Shown: positions 33,463 to 43,200 of the stretch, one piece after another | How the letters are laid out: each line of letters starts with the position of its first letter | Numbering within the stretch: the stretch's first letter is position 1 | Assembly (NCBI RefSeq): GCF_000282315.2 | Contig: NZ_AKJN02000009.1 | Location: 62,001 to 126,000 of the forward strand | DNA: 64,000 bases | Origin: Pseudomonas sp. GM41(2012) | Lineage (GTDB): Bacteria > Pseudomonadota > Gammaproteobacteria > Pseudomonadales > Pseudomonadaceae | Reading direction: 5' to 3' | The notes under the pieces: model-generated | What the model was told of the DNA's origin: nothing | The model's input: the letters and a program-made list of their open reading frames with translations, nothing else | Databases searched by the model: none | Program-made: the position numbers and the translations under genes

Positions 33463-34477
33463 GGGCTGGGGCGCTTTGCTGTTGGGCCAACTGCCGATTG
33501 CGGTTGGCGTAACTCTCGGCCATCACTGAGCAGACGATCAGTTGCAACGGGTGGTAGATCATGATCGGCAGCAGGATCAGCCCTAGCCCCGGGTTGGCGC
33601 CAAAGATCAGCGCTGCCATCGGCGCACCGGCGGCCAGGGATTTCTTGCTGGCGCAAAAGACCGCGGCGATTTCATCGGCCGGGCTGAATTTCAACGCGCG
33701 AGCGGTGCGGGTGGTCATCCACAGGATGATCGCCAGCAGAATCGCACTGCCGATCAGCGCCGTGAGGATCACGCTGTTGCCCTGCTTTTGCCACATCCCC
33801 GAGACCATCGAATTGCAGAACGCCGCGTAGACCAGTAACAGAATCACCAGTTTGTCGGCGATATTGGTGTAGCGCTTGTGGCGGGCGAAGAACTTGCCCA
33901 GAAATGGCCGCACCAATTGGCCGAGTACCAGTGGCAATAGCAACATGGCGCAGAGGTCGAGCAGGGTTGAGCCCAGATCGATGCCGCCAGCACCGCTGCC
34001 GACCACGAAACTCACCAGCAGCGGCGTCAGGAAAATCCCCAGCACGCTGGACAGGCTCGCGTTGAGAATCGCCGCCGGTACGTTGCCGCCCGCGCTGCCG
34101 GTCAGGGCCACGGACGAGGAGATGGTCGAGGGCAGGGCACAGAGGTACAGGAAGCCCAGCATCAGCAGCGAAGGGAAGTGCGAACCCAACAGCTTGTCGC
34201 TCAGCAGCCAGATCAGCGGAAACACCGCGAAGGTGAATCCCTGAACCATCACGTGCAGCTTCCAGTTTTTCAGACCGTGAGTGATCTGCTCGCTGGACAG
34301 GTTGACCCCGTGCAGGAAGAACACCAGGAACACGCCGATGTTGATCACGTATTCAGCATGCATTCCGCCGCCGGTGGCGCCGAAGGTCGGGAAGAAATAC
34401 GCCAGCAGCGTGGCGATCAACATGCCACACAAGAACCAGTCGGTGACCACGCGTTTGAGGTGTTTGAAGGCATGCAT
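33449..34477 (-). CDS. Bile acid:sodium symporter family transporter (YfeH-like)
   Basis: 342 residues from the ATG at 34477 (MHAFKHLKRVVTDWFLCGML). About nine or ten hydrophobic helices; conserved segments GVFLVFFLHGVNLS, LPSTISSSVALT and AVFCASKKSLAAGAPMA are typical of the SBF-like/YfeH group. Substrate unknown. Divergent from an AraC regulator starting 84 bases away, which probably controls it. Confidence 0.88.
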   Translation of the reverse strand: MHAFKHLKRVVTDWFLCGMLIATLLAYFFPTFGATGGGMHAEYVINIGVFLVFFLHGVNLSSEQITHGLKNWKLHVMVQGFTFAVFPLIWLLSDKLLGSHFPSLLMLGFLYLCALPSTISSSVALTGSAGGNVPAAILNASLSSVLGIFLTPLLVSFVVGSGAGGIDLGSTLLDLCAMLLLPLVLGQLVRPFLGKFFARHKRYTNIADKLVILLLVYAAFCNSMVSGMWQKQGNSVILTALIGSAILLAIILWMTTRTARALKFSPADEIAAVFCASKKSLAAGAPMAALIFGANPGLGLILLPIMIYHPLQLIVCSVMAESYANRNRQLAQQQSAPALSAR

Positions 34478-34561
34478 AACAGGCACCGAATACATTTGTA
34501 AGAATTGGTGACTTAGCCTAACGTCGGCTCCATCAGCCGTCTTGCGACATAAGGCCAATCA

Positions 34562-35353
34562 ATGCCGACTAACGGACAACTTTCTCTCGAGCGGACGATT
34601 CCGACACTGACGGCGCTGCCGCGTCCGCTGTATGCCCGTGCGGAAAGTCTTAACGCCGGTTCATGGACGCCGCCGCATCGGCACGATTGGGTGCAGTTTT
34701 CCTATGCGATCAGCGGCGTTCTCGGCGTGCACACCGCCGAAGGCAGTTTCTTTGCGCCGCCGCAGTGGGGCATCTGGATTCCGGCGGATCTCGAACACCA
34801 GGTGGTGACTTCGATGCGCGCGGAGATGCGCAGCCTCTATGTGCGCCGCGAGGATTGTGAATGGGCGGACGGGCGTTGCCGGGTGCTGGAAGTGACGCCA
34901 TTGGCCCGGGAACTGATCAAGAGCTTTTGTTTGCTGCCGGTTGAATATCCACAGGGCAACAGCCAGGAAGCAAGGCTGGTGAGTGTGCTGCTGGATCAGT
35001 TGGCGCATCTGCCGGAGGTCGGCTTCTCGCTACCGTTACCGCGCCATGAGCGGTTGTTGGGGTTGTGCAATGAGCTGATCGAAAGTCCTGAGTGCAATGT
35101 GACGTTGCAGGCGTGGGCCGAGCGGTTGGGCACCTCGGAGAAGACCTTGATGCGGTTGTTCCAGCGGGAAACCGGGTTGAGCTTTCGAGGTTGGCGCCAG
35201 CGGATGCGGTTGCTGTCGTCGTTGAGTTTGCTGGAGGAGGGGGACAGCGTGACGAATGCCGCGCTGTCTTGCGGGTATGACTCGACTTCGGCGTTTATTG
35301 CGGCGTTCAAGGGGTTGTTTGGGTTTACACCGGGAGAATTGTTTCGGCAGTGA
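34562..35353 (+). CDS. AraC family regulator with cupin sensor domain
   Basis: 263 residues. The N-terminal cupin is visible (PPHRHDWVQFSYAISG, PPQWGIWIPADLEHQV). The C-terminal AraC HTH pair begins near 170 (LQAWAERLGTSEKTLMRLFQ, then GYDSTSAFIAAFKGLFGFTP). The ligand is probably a small molecule linked to the divergent transporter. Confidence 0.9.
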   Translation: MPTNGQLSLERTIPTLTALPRPLYARAESLNAGSWTPPHRHDWVQFSYAISGVLGVHTAEGSFFAPPQWGIWIPADLEHQVVTSMRAEMRSLYVRREDCEWADGRCRVLEVTPLARELIKSFCLLPVEYPQGNSQEARLVSVLLDQLAHLPEVGFSLPLPRHERLLGLCNELIESPECNVTLQAWAERLGTSEKTLMRLFQRETGLSFRGWRQRMRLLSSLSLLEEGDSVTNAALSCGYDSTSAFIAAFKGLFGFTPGELFRQ

Positions 35354-35360
35354 AATCCAG

Positions 35361-35523
35361 CCCCTCACCCCAGCCCTCTCCCCACGGGGGAGAGGGGGAA
35401 AGGGGGCCGATCTCTATGCTCTTCAACACCTGAGTTCGACTCGGAAATTTCAGGTCGCAGAATGTCGACCAAACAACTCGGTCAGTCCCCTCTACCCCTT
35501 GGGGAGAGGGTTAGGGTGAGGGG
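35361..35523. repeat. Interspersed GC-rich element, copy 2
   Basis: A 163-bp element with inverted ends (CCCCTCACCCCAGCCCTCTC ... GGGTTAGGGTGAGGGG) and the CACCTGAGTTCGACTCGG core shared with the copies at 12885 and 38926. It lies between two convergent genes. Confidence 0.8.
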
Positions 35524-35546
35524 TGGATCTCAAGACCACCCCATTC

Positions 35547-37493
35547 TCAAGTCCTAAAGCGCCGAACCAACCCATCCAGCTCATTCGACAACCCAGCCAG
35601 ACTCTGCGAATCCAGCCGCGCCGAATTCGCCAGTTCCGCCACCAATTGCGCATCACCATGAATCTGGCTGATGTGCCGATTGATGTCTTCAGCCACCTGA
35701 TGCTGTTCTTCTGCCGCAGTAGCGATCTGGGTGTTCATGTCGCGGATCACGTCGACCGACTCCCGAATCAGCCCGAAGCTGCTGCGTGCTTCACCGATTC
35801 GCGTCACCGATTGCTGGGACACTTCCAGGCTCGCATGCATTTGCTGAGTCACCTGGCTCGTCCGTTTGGCAAGGTTGCCCAGCAAACCGTCGATTTCCGC
35901 CGTGGAATCCGCCGTGCGTTTGGCCAGCGCCCGAACTTCATCGGCCACCACCGCAAACCCACGACCCTGTTCACCGGCCCGCGCCGCTTCAATGGCCGCG
36001 TTCAGCGCCAGCAGGTTGGTCTGTTCGGCAATCGAGCGAATGGTCCCGAGGATTGACTGAATGTCGTTGCTGTCGCGCTCAAGCTGTTGCATCGACTGGG
36101 CCGACTGTTCGATTTCCTGGCTCAAGCGATCAACGCTGGTCACGGCCGCATCAATCTGCTGCTGACCTTCACGCGCCTGACGCTGGCCGCTGTCGGCTGA
36201 TTCCGCCGCCTGGCTGCAAGAACGCGCGACTTCGTTGGCGGTGGCGACCATTTCGTGGAACGCCGTGGACACCATGTCCACCGCTTCACGCTGACGCCCG
36301 GCCGCTTCGGCCATGTCGCTGGAGACCTGGGTCGAACTCTTGGAGGTGGCGAGGATCTTGGTCGCAGCGCCGCCAATGCTCTGGATCAGGTTGCGAATCG
36401 CCGCCAAAAACTGGTTGAACCAGTTGGCCAGTTGCGCGGTTTCGTCGCTGCCACGGATTTGCAGGTTCTTGGTCAGGTCGCCTTCACCTTGGGCGATGCC
36501 TTCCAGACCGCTGGCCACGCTGCGGATCGGCCGCACGATAAGGCTGGCGAAACTGGCGCCGACGATGGCGAAGAACACAGCCAGCACGGCGGCGATGATC
36601 GCGATCAGCCAGGTCAGTTGGGTAGCCGAACTCATCACGTCGGTCTGCTTGATCAGGCCGATAAAGGTCCAGCCCAGCTGCTCCGACGGCCAGACGTTGG
36701 CCATGTAGCGTTCGCCGTTCAGCTCAACTTCCACCAGCCCTTTGCCGGCCTTGGCCAGTTGCGCGTAGCCGTCGCCGAGGCTGCTCAGCGCTTTGAAGTT
36801 GTGTTCCGGTTGCTTCGGATCGACCAGCACGGTGCCGGTGTTTTCCAGCAGCATCAGGTAGCCGGTTTCACCGAGCTTGATCTGTTTGACGATTTCGGTG
36901 AGCTGTTTGAGCGTCACGTCGATGCTGACCACGCCGCCATTGGTGCCCAACTTGTTATCGATGGTGCGCACGGTACTGACGTACGTCGCGTCGTCCTGGG
37001 CCCAGTAATAGGCCTCAGTGCGGAACGGTTTGCCCGGTTTGGCCTGGGCAGCCTTGTACCAGGGGCGCTGGCGCGGGTCGTAATTGCTCAGCTTGGCATC
37101 GTCCGGCCAGGACACATAACCGCCCGCCGCGGTGCCGAGAATGGCGTAGGCGTAGGACGGGTGACTGTTACCCAGGTCCTGAAGGAGGCCGAAGACCTTC
37201 TTGTCCATCTCACCTTGAGGAATGCTCTCGGCGTTGGCGCTCATGTACGTCTTGAGGCTGTCGTCGGAGTTCTTGATCAGCGGTTGGGTCGCCAGGTAAT
37301 CCACGTTCTGGCTGATGCCGTCAAAGAACAGTTGCATGGCGTTGCTGACCTGACGAATCTCGCGGCCACTGCCGTCAACGAAACTGTCCTTGGCATCACT
37401 GCGCAAGTTCAGCACAACCAGGGTAGCGACCAGCACCACCGGCAAGCAGGCGATGATTGCAAACGCCCAGGTCAACTTCTGTTTGATGTTCAT
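35547..37493 (-). CDS. Methyl-accepting chemotaxis protein with dCache sensor
   Basis: 648 residues from the ATG at 37493. Order: first membrane helix (~8-30), a periplasmic double-Cache domain to ~275 containing YDPRQRPWYKAA and GGVVSIDVTLKQL, a second helix (~282-305), HAMP, then the signalling domain with the hairpin tip region around IRSIAEQTNLLALNAAIEAA and EQGRGFAVVADEVRALAKRT. The sensor keeps several residues of the amino-acid-binding dCache pattern (Y, R, WY and a late D), so an amino acid or small organic ligand is plausible. Confidence 0.93.
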   Translation of the reverse strand: MNIKQKLTWAFAIIACLPVVLVATLVVLNLRSDAKDSFVDGSGREIRQVSNAMQLFFDGISQNVDYLATQPLIKNSDDSLKTYMSANAESIPQGEMDKKVFGLLQDLGNSHPSYAYAILGTAAGGYVSWPDDAKLSNYDPRQRPWYKAAQAKPGKPFRTEAYYWAQDDATYVSTVRTIDNKLGTNGGVVSIDVTLKQLTEIVKQIKLGETGYLMLLENTGTVLVDPKQPEHNFKALSSLGDGYAQLAKAGKGLVEVELNGERYMANVWPSEQLGWTFIGLIKQTDVMSSATQLTWLIAIIAAVLAVFFAIVGASFASLIVRPIRSVASGLEGIAQGEGDLTKNLQIRGSDETAQLANWFNQFLAAIRNLIQSIGGAATKILATSKSSTQVSSDMAEAAGRQREAVDMVSTAFHEMVATANEVARSCSQAAESADSGQRQAREGQQQIDAAVTSVDRLSQEIEQSAQSMQQLERDSNDIQSILGTIRSIAEQTNLLALNAAIEAARAGEQGRGFAVVADEVRALAKRTADSTAEIDGLLGNLAKRTSQVTQQMHASLEVSQQSVTRIGEARSSFGLIRESVDVIRDMNTQIATAAEEQHQVAEDINRHISQIHGDAQLVAELANSARLDSQSLAGLSNELDGLVRRFRT

Positions 37494-37544
37494 CCGCGCT
37501 CCAGATTTTTCTTGTAGGCCCACGCAGTGCAGATGACTCGCGGA

Positions 37545-37570
37545 TTATTGGCAGCCGTAAACGTTCTTGA
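37545..37570 (-). promoter_or_regulatory. Sigma-28 (FliA)-like promoter of the chemoreceptor gene
   Basis: On the minus strand TCAAGAAC is followed 10 bases later by GCCAATAA, close to the flagellar/chemotaxis consensus TCAAG...GCCGATAA (one mismatch in the -10 element). It lies about 50 bases before the ATG at 37493. Confidence 0.55.
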
Positions 37571-37952
37571 TCGACCCGGTTCCGTGAGTGCGCCATCGTT
37601 GTTGTAGTCGAAACGATTGTCGGACAAATCACTTTGTCTATGATGACTTCGGCTGATAGAGGCGGAAATTGAGGCCTGTTAAGAAAAATCCTACGAAGGG
37701 TATGAATCGAGATGTCAGCTTCTGTCGCAAATACCCGCTCAGCCCTTCAGCAACAAGTGACGCAGGGTCAGCTATGATCTGTGGCGGCCGATGACGACCG
37801 GCGGTTGTTGACCGATTAATCCGGCACATTGTGTGCTTGTTGACGGTTACTGGAAGGTTCATAGGTCGGCAACCCCTCCCCCGAATGAGTGGATTGCCGT
37901 ATAACGAATGACTTTCGCGTGTTTGGTAATAAAGGACCCCCAATAAAAGCTG
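37571..37952. other. Intergenic region upstream of the RIO kinase gene
   Basis: About 380 bases with no supported gene. It probably holds the RIO kinase promoter; AAAGGACC lies 18-25 bases before that ATG. No repeat or RNA gene was seen. Confidence 0.4.
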
Positions 37953-38846
37953 ATGAAGACTCCAAAACGCATTGAACCCCTGATCGAGGACGGTCTGGTC
38001 GACGAGGTGCTGCGCCCACTCATGAGTGGTAAAGAAGCAGCTGTTTATGTGGTGCGCTGCGGCAACGAGTTACGTTGCGCGAAGGTCTACAAGGAGGCGA
38101 ATAAACGCAGTTTCCGTCAGGCGGCCGAGTATCAGGAAGGCCGCAAGGTGCGCAACAGCCGTCAGGCTCGAGCGATGGCCAAGGGCTCCAAGTTCGGCAA
38201 GAAAGAAACCGAAGATGCCTGGCAGAATGCCGAAGTGGCGGCGTTGTTCCGTCTGGCCGGTGCTGGCGTCCGGGTTCCTCAGCCGTACGACTTCCTTGAA
38301 GGCGTGCTGTTGATGGAACTGGTGGCCGACGAGTACGGTGATGCCGCGCCGCGTCTGAACGACGTGGTGCTGGAACCGGATCAGGCGCGCGAGTATCACG
38401 CGTTCCTGATTTCGCAGATCGTGCTGATGTTGTGTACCGGTCTGGTGCACGGTGACCTGTCGGAGTTCAACGTACTGTTGACCCCAACCGGCCCGGTGAT
38501 CATCGACCTGCCGCAAGCGGTCGACGCGGCGGGCAACAACCACGCGTTCAGCATGCTGGAGCGGGATGTGGGCAACATGGCGTCCTACTTCGGGCGGTTT
38601 GCGCCGGAGTTGAAAAAGACCAAGTACGCCAAGGAAATGTGGGCCCTGTTCGAAGCCGGCACCTTGCACCCGGCCAGCATCTTGACCGGCGAGTTCGATG
38701 AGCCGGAAGAGTTGGCCGATGTTGGCGGGATCATGCGCGAGATCGAGGCTGCACGCCTTGATGAAGAGCGCAAGCAAGCGATCCGCGCTGCTGACGACGC
38801 GCCACCGAGCAAAGCCGAAGAACCGCCTCCGCCCTGGATGCAGTGA
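37953..38846 (+). CDS. RIO1-type atypical serine protein kinase
   Basis: 297 residues. The ATP-binding loop SGKEAAV at 25-31, lysine K44 in CAKVYKE, catalytic D168/N173 in VHGDLSEFN and metal-binding D185 in IIDLPQAV are conserved as in RIO kinases. A basic linker (residues 60-85) precedes the lobe boundary and the C-terminus is Pro/Glu-rich. Bacterial substrates are unknown. A rho-independent terminator follows directly, so the gene is a single unit. Confidence 0.92.
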   Translation: MKTPKRIEPLIEDGLVDEVLRPLMSGKEAAVYVVRCGNELRCAKVYKEANKRSFRQAAEYQEGRKVRNSRQARAMAKGSKFGKKETEDAWQNAEVAALFRLAGAGVRVPQPYDFLEGVLLMELVADEYGDAAPRLNDVVLEPDQAREYHAFLISQIVLMLCTGLVHGDLSEFNVLLTPTGPVIIDLPQAVDAAGNNHAFSMLERDVGNMASYFGRFAPELKKTKYAKEMWALFEAGTLHPASILTGEFDEPEELADVGGIMREIEAARLDEERKQAIRAADDAPPSKAEEPPPPWMQ

Positions 38847-38856
38847 TCGGCTAACG

Positions 38857-38884
38857 AAAAACCCGGCTGTTGGCCGGGTTTTTT
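38857..38884 (+). terminator. Rho-independent terminator of the RIO kinase gene
   Basis: AAAACCCGGC-TGTT-GCCGGGTTTT stem-loop followed by a T-run, 11 bases after the stop codon. Confidence 0.9.
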
Positions 38885-38925
38885 ATGGGTTAAAGGTTCT
38901 GACGTTGTGGTGCCAGATGGATCCA

Positions 38926-39087
38926 CCCCTCACCCCAGCCCTCTCCCCAGGGGGGAGAGGGGGAAAGGGAGCAGATCTCAGTGCTTTTCAAGTCCTGAGT
39001 TCGACTCGATATTTCAGGTCGCAGATTTTCTCCAGATATCCCCAATTAGTCCCCTCGCCCCTGTGGGGAGAGGGTTAGGGTGAGGGG
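38926..39087. repeat. Interspersed GC-rich element, copy 3
   Basis: A 162-bp copy with the same inverted ends (CCCCTCACCCCAGCCCTCTC ... AGGGTTAGGGTGAGGGG) and the TCCTGAGTTCGACTCGATAT core. It lies upstream of the MFS gene. Confidence 0.8.
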
Positions 39088-39155
39088 TAGCTTTCAGATT
39101 CACCCCAAAATCACGTCTACTATCCACCGCCCAAACCCACACTCAAGGACTGAAT

Positions 39156-40370
39156 GTGAACTCCCCCCGCAACGCCCAACTGATCATCACCGCCCGCCTG
39201 ATCTCTGACTTCGGCGCCTTCCTCAACATGGTCGCCCTGGCCACCTACGTCTACCTGCTCAGCAACAGCGCCATGAGCGTCGGCATCTTCCTCGCCAGCC
39301 GCGTGGCCGGCGGGATATTCGCCAGTCTCATCGGCACGACGTTTTATCGCCGCTGGGTCGGGCGCCTGCCGCTGATTGCCTTTGACCTGTTGCGCGCCGG
39401 ACTGCTGGGCCTGCTGCTGGTGCTACCTGTCGCCCAGCAGGTGCTGTTGTTACCGGTGATCGCTTTCGGTCTGGGATTCGGCAACTCGATGTTCGCCATC
39501 GGCCTCAACAGTCAGTTGCCGCACTTGATCAAGGCTGAGCATTTGCTCAAGACTAACGCCTGGATCACCTCGGCGTCGTCGGCAGCCATGGTCGGCGGAA
39601 GTCTGGTGTCAGGGCTGTTGGTGGCGGCATTCGGCTTTGAAACAGTGTTTGCATTGAACGTGGTCACTTATCTGTTGGCCGCGCTGTTCATCTTGCCGCT
39701 GCGCTTTTCACACCCTGCGCCCAGTGACGAACCGATTCACGAACGTGGTGAATGGGCGACCCTGCTTCAGGGGCTGCGCAGTACGCCGGTGGTGGCGGCG
39801 ATGCTCGCGGTGGCCATGGCTGACACCCTTGGCAGTGCCGCGCACAACGTGGGGTTTCCGATCATTTCCAAACTGCTGACGCCCGAGTCGGCCAGCACCA
39901 CGCTGGGCCTGATGCTGGCGGTCTGGGCCAGCGGAAAACTCATCGGTGCACGCATCGCCAGCCGGTTGAAAGGCTCGGATAACGTGAACCTGGAGCGGCG
40001 ATTCTTCTTGGGTGTGTTGCTGATGTCCTGCGGCTTCATCCTGATGTTTCAGCAGCAAACGCTCTACGGTTTGCTGTTGTTCTCGTTGCCGGCGGGCCTC
40101 GGCGACGGTTTCTCGGAAGTCGGCCTGATGTCACGTCTGCAACGTGAACCGGACAGCCTGCGCCTGCCGATTTTCAGCTTCCTGACGCTGTTGCAAATGA
40201 CCGGGTTCGGCGTTGGCATGCTGATCGCCGCGCCGTTCTATTCGTGGTGGACGCCGGGTGCCGTGGTGCTGTTGTTCCACGGGATTCCCCTCACCACCTT
40301 GTTAGTGGTGAAGGGGCTGGCGATCAGGGGCGAGCGGGTTGTGCGCAACAGCCCGACTCCAGGTTCTTGA
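39156..40370 (+). CDS. MFS transporter
   Basis: 404 residues from a GTG at 39156 with AAGGA 6 bases upstream. About twelve hydrophobic helices with a central polar loop near 195-205. It resembles the small-molecule/siderophore exporter branch (EntS/MFS_3 type); substrate unknown. Its last 47 bases overlap the convergent cueR gene, unusual for two unrelated units. Confidence 0.85.
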   Translation: MNSPRNAQLIITARLISDFGAFLNMVALATYVYLLSNSAMSVGIFLASRVAGGIFASLIGTTFYRRWVGRLPLIAFDLLRAGLLGLLLVLPVAQQVLLLPVIAFGLGFGNSMFAIGLNSQLPHLIKAEHLLKTNAWITSASSAAMVGGSLVSGLLVAAFGFETVFALNVVTYLLAALFILPLRFSHPAPSDEPIHERGEWATLLQGLRSTPVVAAMLAVAMADTLGSAAHNVGFPIISKLLTPESASTTLGLMLAVWASGKLIGARIASRLKGSDNVNLERRFFLGVLLMSCGFILMFQQQTLYGLLLFSLPAGLGDGFSEVGLMSRLQREPDSLRLPIFSFLTLLQMTGFGVGMLIAAPFYSWWTPGAVVLLFHGIPLTTLLVVKGLAIRGERVVRNSPTPGS

Positions 40371-40737
40371 GGATCGGGCAGTCGGGACGGTGATCGCCGT
40401 GGCAGTGTTCGACCAGGTCCTGCAGGGTGTCGCGCAGTTGGCCGAGTTCGCGGATTTTCTGGTTCAGCTCGTCGATGTGCTGACGGGCCAGGGCCTTCAC
40501 ATCGGCGCTGGCTCTTTGGCGGTCCTGCCAGAGGGTCAGCAGTTTGCCGACCTCTTCCAGTGAGAACCCCAGGTCCCGGGAGCGCTTGATGAACGCCAGG
40601 GTATGCAGGTCGTCGTCGCCGTACACCCGATAGCCACTGTCGGTACGATGGGCGGCCTTGAGCAAACCGATGGATTCGTAATACCGGATCATCTTCGCGC
40701 TCAGGCCGCTTTGGCGGGCCGCTTGGCCGATGTTCAT
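40324..40737 (-). CDS. cueR: Copper-responsive MerR regulator CueR
   Basis: 137 residues. The N-terminal MerR HTH (MNIGQAARQSGLSAKMIRYY) and long dimerisation helix are followed by the metal loop with cysteines at exactly C112 and C120 (HCHGDHRPDC), the Cu(I) ligands of CueR, and a terminal CC pair. It should activate copA and copZ through the two operators found at 43164 and 43792. Its ATG overlaps the copA stop (ATGA), so regulator and pump are co-transcribed. Confidence 0.95.
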   Translation of the reverse strand: MNIGQAARQSGLSAKMIRYYESIGLLKAAHRTDSGYRVYGDDDLHTLAFIKRSRDLGFSLEEVGKLLTLWQDRQRASADVKALARQHIDELNQKIRELGQLRDTLQDLVEHCHGDHRPDCPILKNLESGCCAQPARP

Positions 40738-43127
40738 CGGTTGTCCTCCAGATCCTTGGGTTTCCAGGTTTTCAACAGTAACGCATTGCTCACCACACTG
40801 ACGCTCGACAACGCCATGGCCGCACCGGCCAGCACCGGGTTGAGGAAGCCGAACGCTGCCAGCGGAATGCCGATCAGGTTGTAGACGAAGGCCCAGAACA
40901 GGTTCTGACGGATCTTCGCGTAGGTCTTGCGGCTGATCTCCAGCGCCGCCGGCACCAGCCGTGGGTCGCCGTGCATCAGGGTGATCCCGGCCGCGTGCAT
41001 CGCAACGTCGGTGCCGCCGCCCATGGCGATACCGATGTCGGCGGCGGCCAGGGCGGGTGCGTCGTTGATGCCGTCGCCGACCATCGCTACCACGCCGGTT
41101 TTTTTCAGTTCGGCGACGGTGGCAGCTTTGTCGGCGGGCAGTACTTCGGCGTAGACATCCGTGATGCCCAGCGCCTCGGCAACCACTTTGGCACTGCCGC
41201 GATTGTCGCCGGTCAGCAGGTGGCTGCTGATGTTGCGTGCGTTGAGTTGTTGCACGGCTTGCAGCGCGCCGGGTTTGAGGGTGTCGCCGAATGCGAAGAG
41301 GCCCAATACTCGCGGCTCGGGGCTTTGCTCGATCAGCCAGGACAGGGTCCGGCCTTCGGTCTCCCAAGCGGCAGCAGAGCTCGCCCATTCACCGGCGCTC
41401 AAGCCGCTCTCTTCGAGGAGACGACGATTGCCCAGCGCCAATCGACGACCGTCCAGAGTGCCCGCGATGCCACGGCCGGTCAGGGATTGGCTGTCGCTGA
41501 CATCGGCCACGGTCAAGCCGCGTTCGGCGCAAGCGTCCAGAACCGCCTTGGCCAATGGGTGTTCGCTGCCGCGTTGCAGGGCGCCGGCCATTTGCAGCAG
41601 GGCCGCTTCGTCATGGTTGATTGCGCTCAAATGAGCGATGCGCGGAGTACCCGACGTCAGCGTGCCAGTTTTGTCGAAGACCACCGCACTGACTTCATGG
41701 GCACGCTCCAGCGCTTCGGCGTCCTTGATCAGAATTCCGTGGCGCGCCGCCACCCCAGTCCCGGCCATGATTGCCGTTGGTGTGGCTAACCCCAAGGCGC
41801 ACGGGCAAGCGATCACCAATACCGCCACGGCATTGATCAGCGCCGTTTCCATCGGCGCGCCGGACAACCACCAACCGATCAAGGTTGCCAGCGCAATCAG
41901 CAGGACCGTTGGCACGAACACCTGACTGACTTTATCCACCAGTTTCTGGATCGGTGCCTTCGCCGCTTGAGCGTCTTCGACCAGGCGGATGATGCGGGCG
42001 AGCACGGTTTCCGCGCCCAAGGCCAGGGTACGAACGAGCAACCGGCCTTCGCCATTGATCGCGCCGCCAGTGACCTTGTCGCCGAGTTGTTTGGGCACCG
42101 GCAGGCTTTCGCCGCTGATCAGCGCTTCGTCGGCGTGGCTCTGGCCTTCGACCACTTCACCGTCCACCGGGAAGCGTTCGCCGGGCTTGACCATGACCAG
42201 ATCATTGAGGCGCAAGGCGCTGATGGCGACGTCCTGCTCGCGGCCATCGATCACCTGAATCGCCCGCTCCGGGCGCAAGGCTTCGAGGGCGCGAATGGCG
42301 CTGGCGGTCTGGCGCTTGGCGCGGCTTTCCAGGTATTTGCCCAGCAGCACCAGGGCAATTACCACCGCCGAGGCTTCGAAATACAGGTGCGGCATGCGCC
42401 CGGCGGCGGTGGCCCATTCATAAAGACTCAAGCCATAACCGGCGCTGGTGCCCAACGCGACCAGCAAATCCATGTTGCCGGCACCGGCGCGCACGGCTTT
42501 CCAGGCTGCGACGTAAAAGCGTGCACCGAAGATGAATTGCACTGGCGTGGCCAACGCGAATTGCACCCAGGCCGGGAGCATCCAGTGCACGCCGAACGGT
42601 TGCAGCAACATCGGTAGCACCAACGGCGAAGCGAGGACGATCGCCATGATCAACGCCCAACGCTCGCGGCGCAGGCGTTGTTGTTGATTATCGGTTTGCG
42701 GGTGTTCGACTTCCCAGACACTGGCGCTGTAGCCAGCCTTGGTCACGGCAGCGATCAAGGTTTGCGGATCGATCTGGCCGAGCAGCTCAAGGTGGGCGCG
42801 TTCATTGGCCAGGTTGACGCTGACACTTTTGACCCCCGGCACCTTGGCCAGCGCACGTTCGACCCGGCCGACGCAGGAGGCGCAGGTCATGCCGTCGATG
42901 CTCAATTCCAGACTCTGCTGCGGCACTCTGTAACCCGCCTGCTGCACCGCGTCCATCAAGGCCGGCAGGCTGTCGCTGGGCGCTTGAACCCGGGCCTGTT
43001 CGGTGGCCAGGTTGACGCTGACGGCAGAGGCGCCGATGACTTTGCTCAAGGCACGCTCGACACGCCCGGCGCAACTGGCGCAGGTCATGCCGGCAATCGG
43101 CAGATCGAAAGTGGTGGATTCGGACAT
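40734..43127 (-). CDS. copA: Cu(I)-exporting P-type ATPase
   Basis: 797 residues with two N-terminal heavy-metal domains (GMTCASC at C17/C20 and C82/C85), eight membrane helices, the transport motif CPC at 441-443, phosphorylation site DKTGT at 485-489 and a GDGINDAPALA hinge. It pumps cytoplasmic Cu(I) to the periplasm. A CueR-type operator/promoter lies just upstream, and cueR is the second gene of the transcript. Confidence 0.97.
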   Translation of the reverse strand: MSESTTFDLPIAGMTCASCAGRVERALSKVIGASAVSVNLATEQARVQAPSDSLPALMDAVQQAGYRVPQQSLELSIDGMTCASCVGRVERALAKVPGVKSVSVNLANERAHLELLGQIDPQTLIAAVTKAGYSASVWEVEHPQTDNQQQRLRRERWALIMAIVLASPLVLPMLLQPFGVHWMLPAWVQFALATPVQFIFGARFYVAAWKAVRAGAGNMDLLVALGTSAGYGLSLYEWATAAGRMPHLYFEASAVVIALVLLGKYLESRAKRQTASAIRALEALRPERAIQVIDGREQDVAISALRLNDLVMVKPGERFPVDGEVVEGQSHADEALISGESLPVPKQLGDKVTGGAINGEGRLLVRTLALGAETVLARIIRLVEDAQAAKAPIQKLVDKVSQVFVPTVLLIALATLIGWWLSGAPMETALINAVAVLVIACPCALGLATPTAIMAGTGVAARHGILIKDAEALERAHEVSAVVFDKTGTLTSGTPRIAHLSAINHDEAALLQMAGALQRGSEHPLAKAVLDACAERGLTVADVSDSQSLTGRGIAGTLDGRRLALGNRRLLEESGLSAGEWASSAAAWETEGRTLSWLIEQSPEPRVLGLFAFGDTLKPGALQAVQQLNARNISSHLLTGDNRGSAKVVAEALGITDVYAEVLPADKAATVAELKKTGVVAMVGDGINDAPALAAADIGIAMGGGTDVAMHAAGITLMHGDPRLVPAALEISRKTYAKIRQNLFWAFVYNLIGIPLAAFGFLNPVLAGAAMALSSVSVVSNALLLKTWKPKDLEDNR

Positions 43128-43163
43128 CGGTCACGCTCCCTGTAGAAGATACCTACAGGATCA

Positions 43164-43184
43164 ACCTTGCCATGCTGGCAAGGT
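43164..43184 (-). promoter_or_regulatory. CueR operator in the copA promoter
   Basis: A dyad ACCTTGCC-ATGCT-GGCAAGGT, 38 bases before the copA ATG, overlaps a -35-like TTGACC on the minus strand and sits in the long spacer typical of MerR-family promoters. Confidence 0.85.
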
Positions 43185-43200
43185 CAAGCGCCATGTCTCA

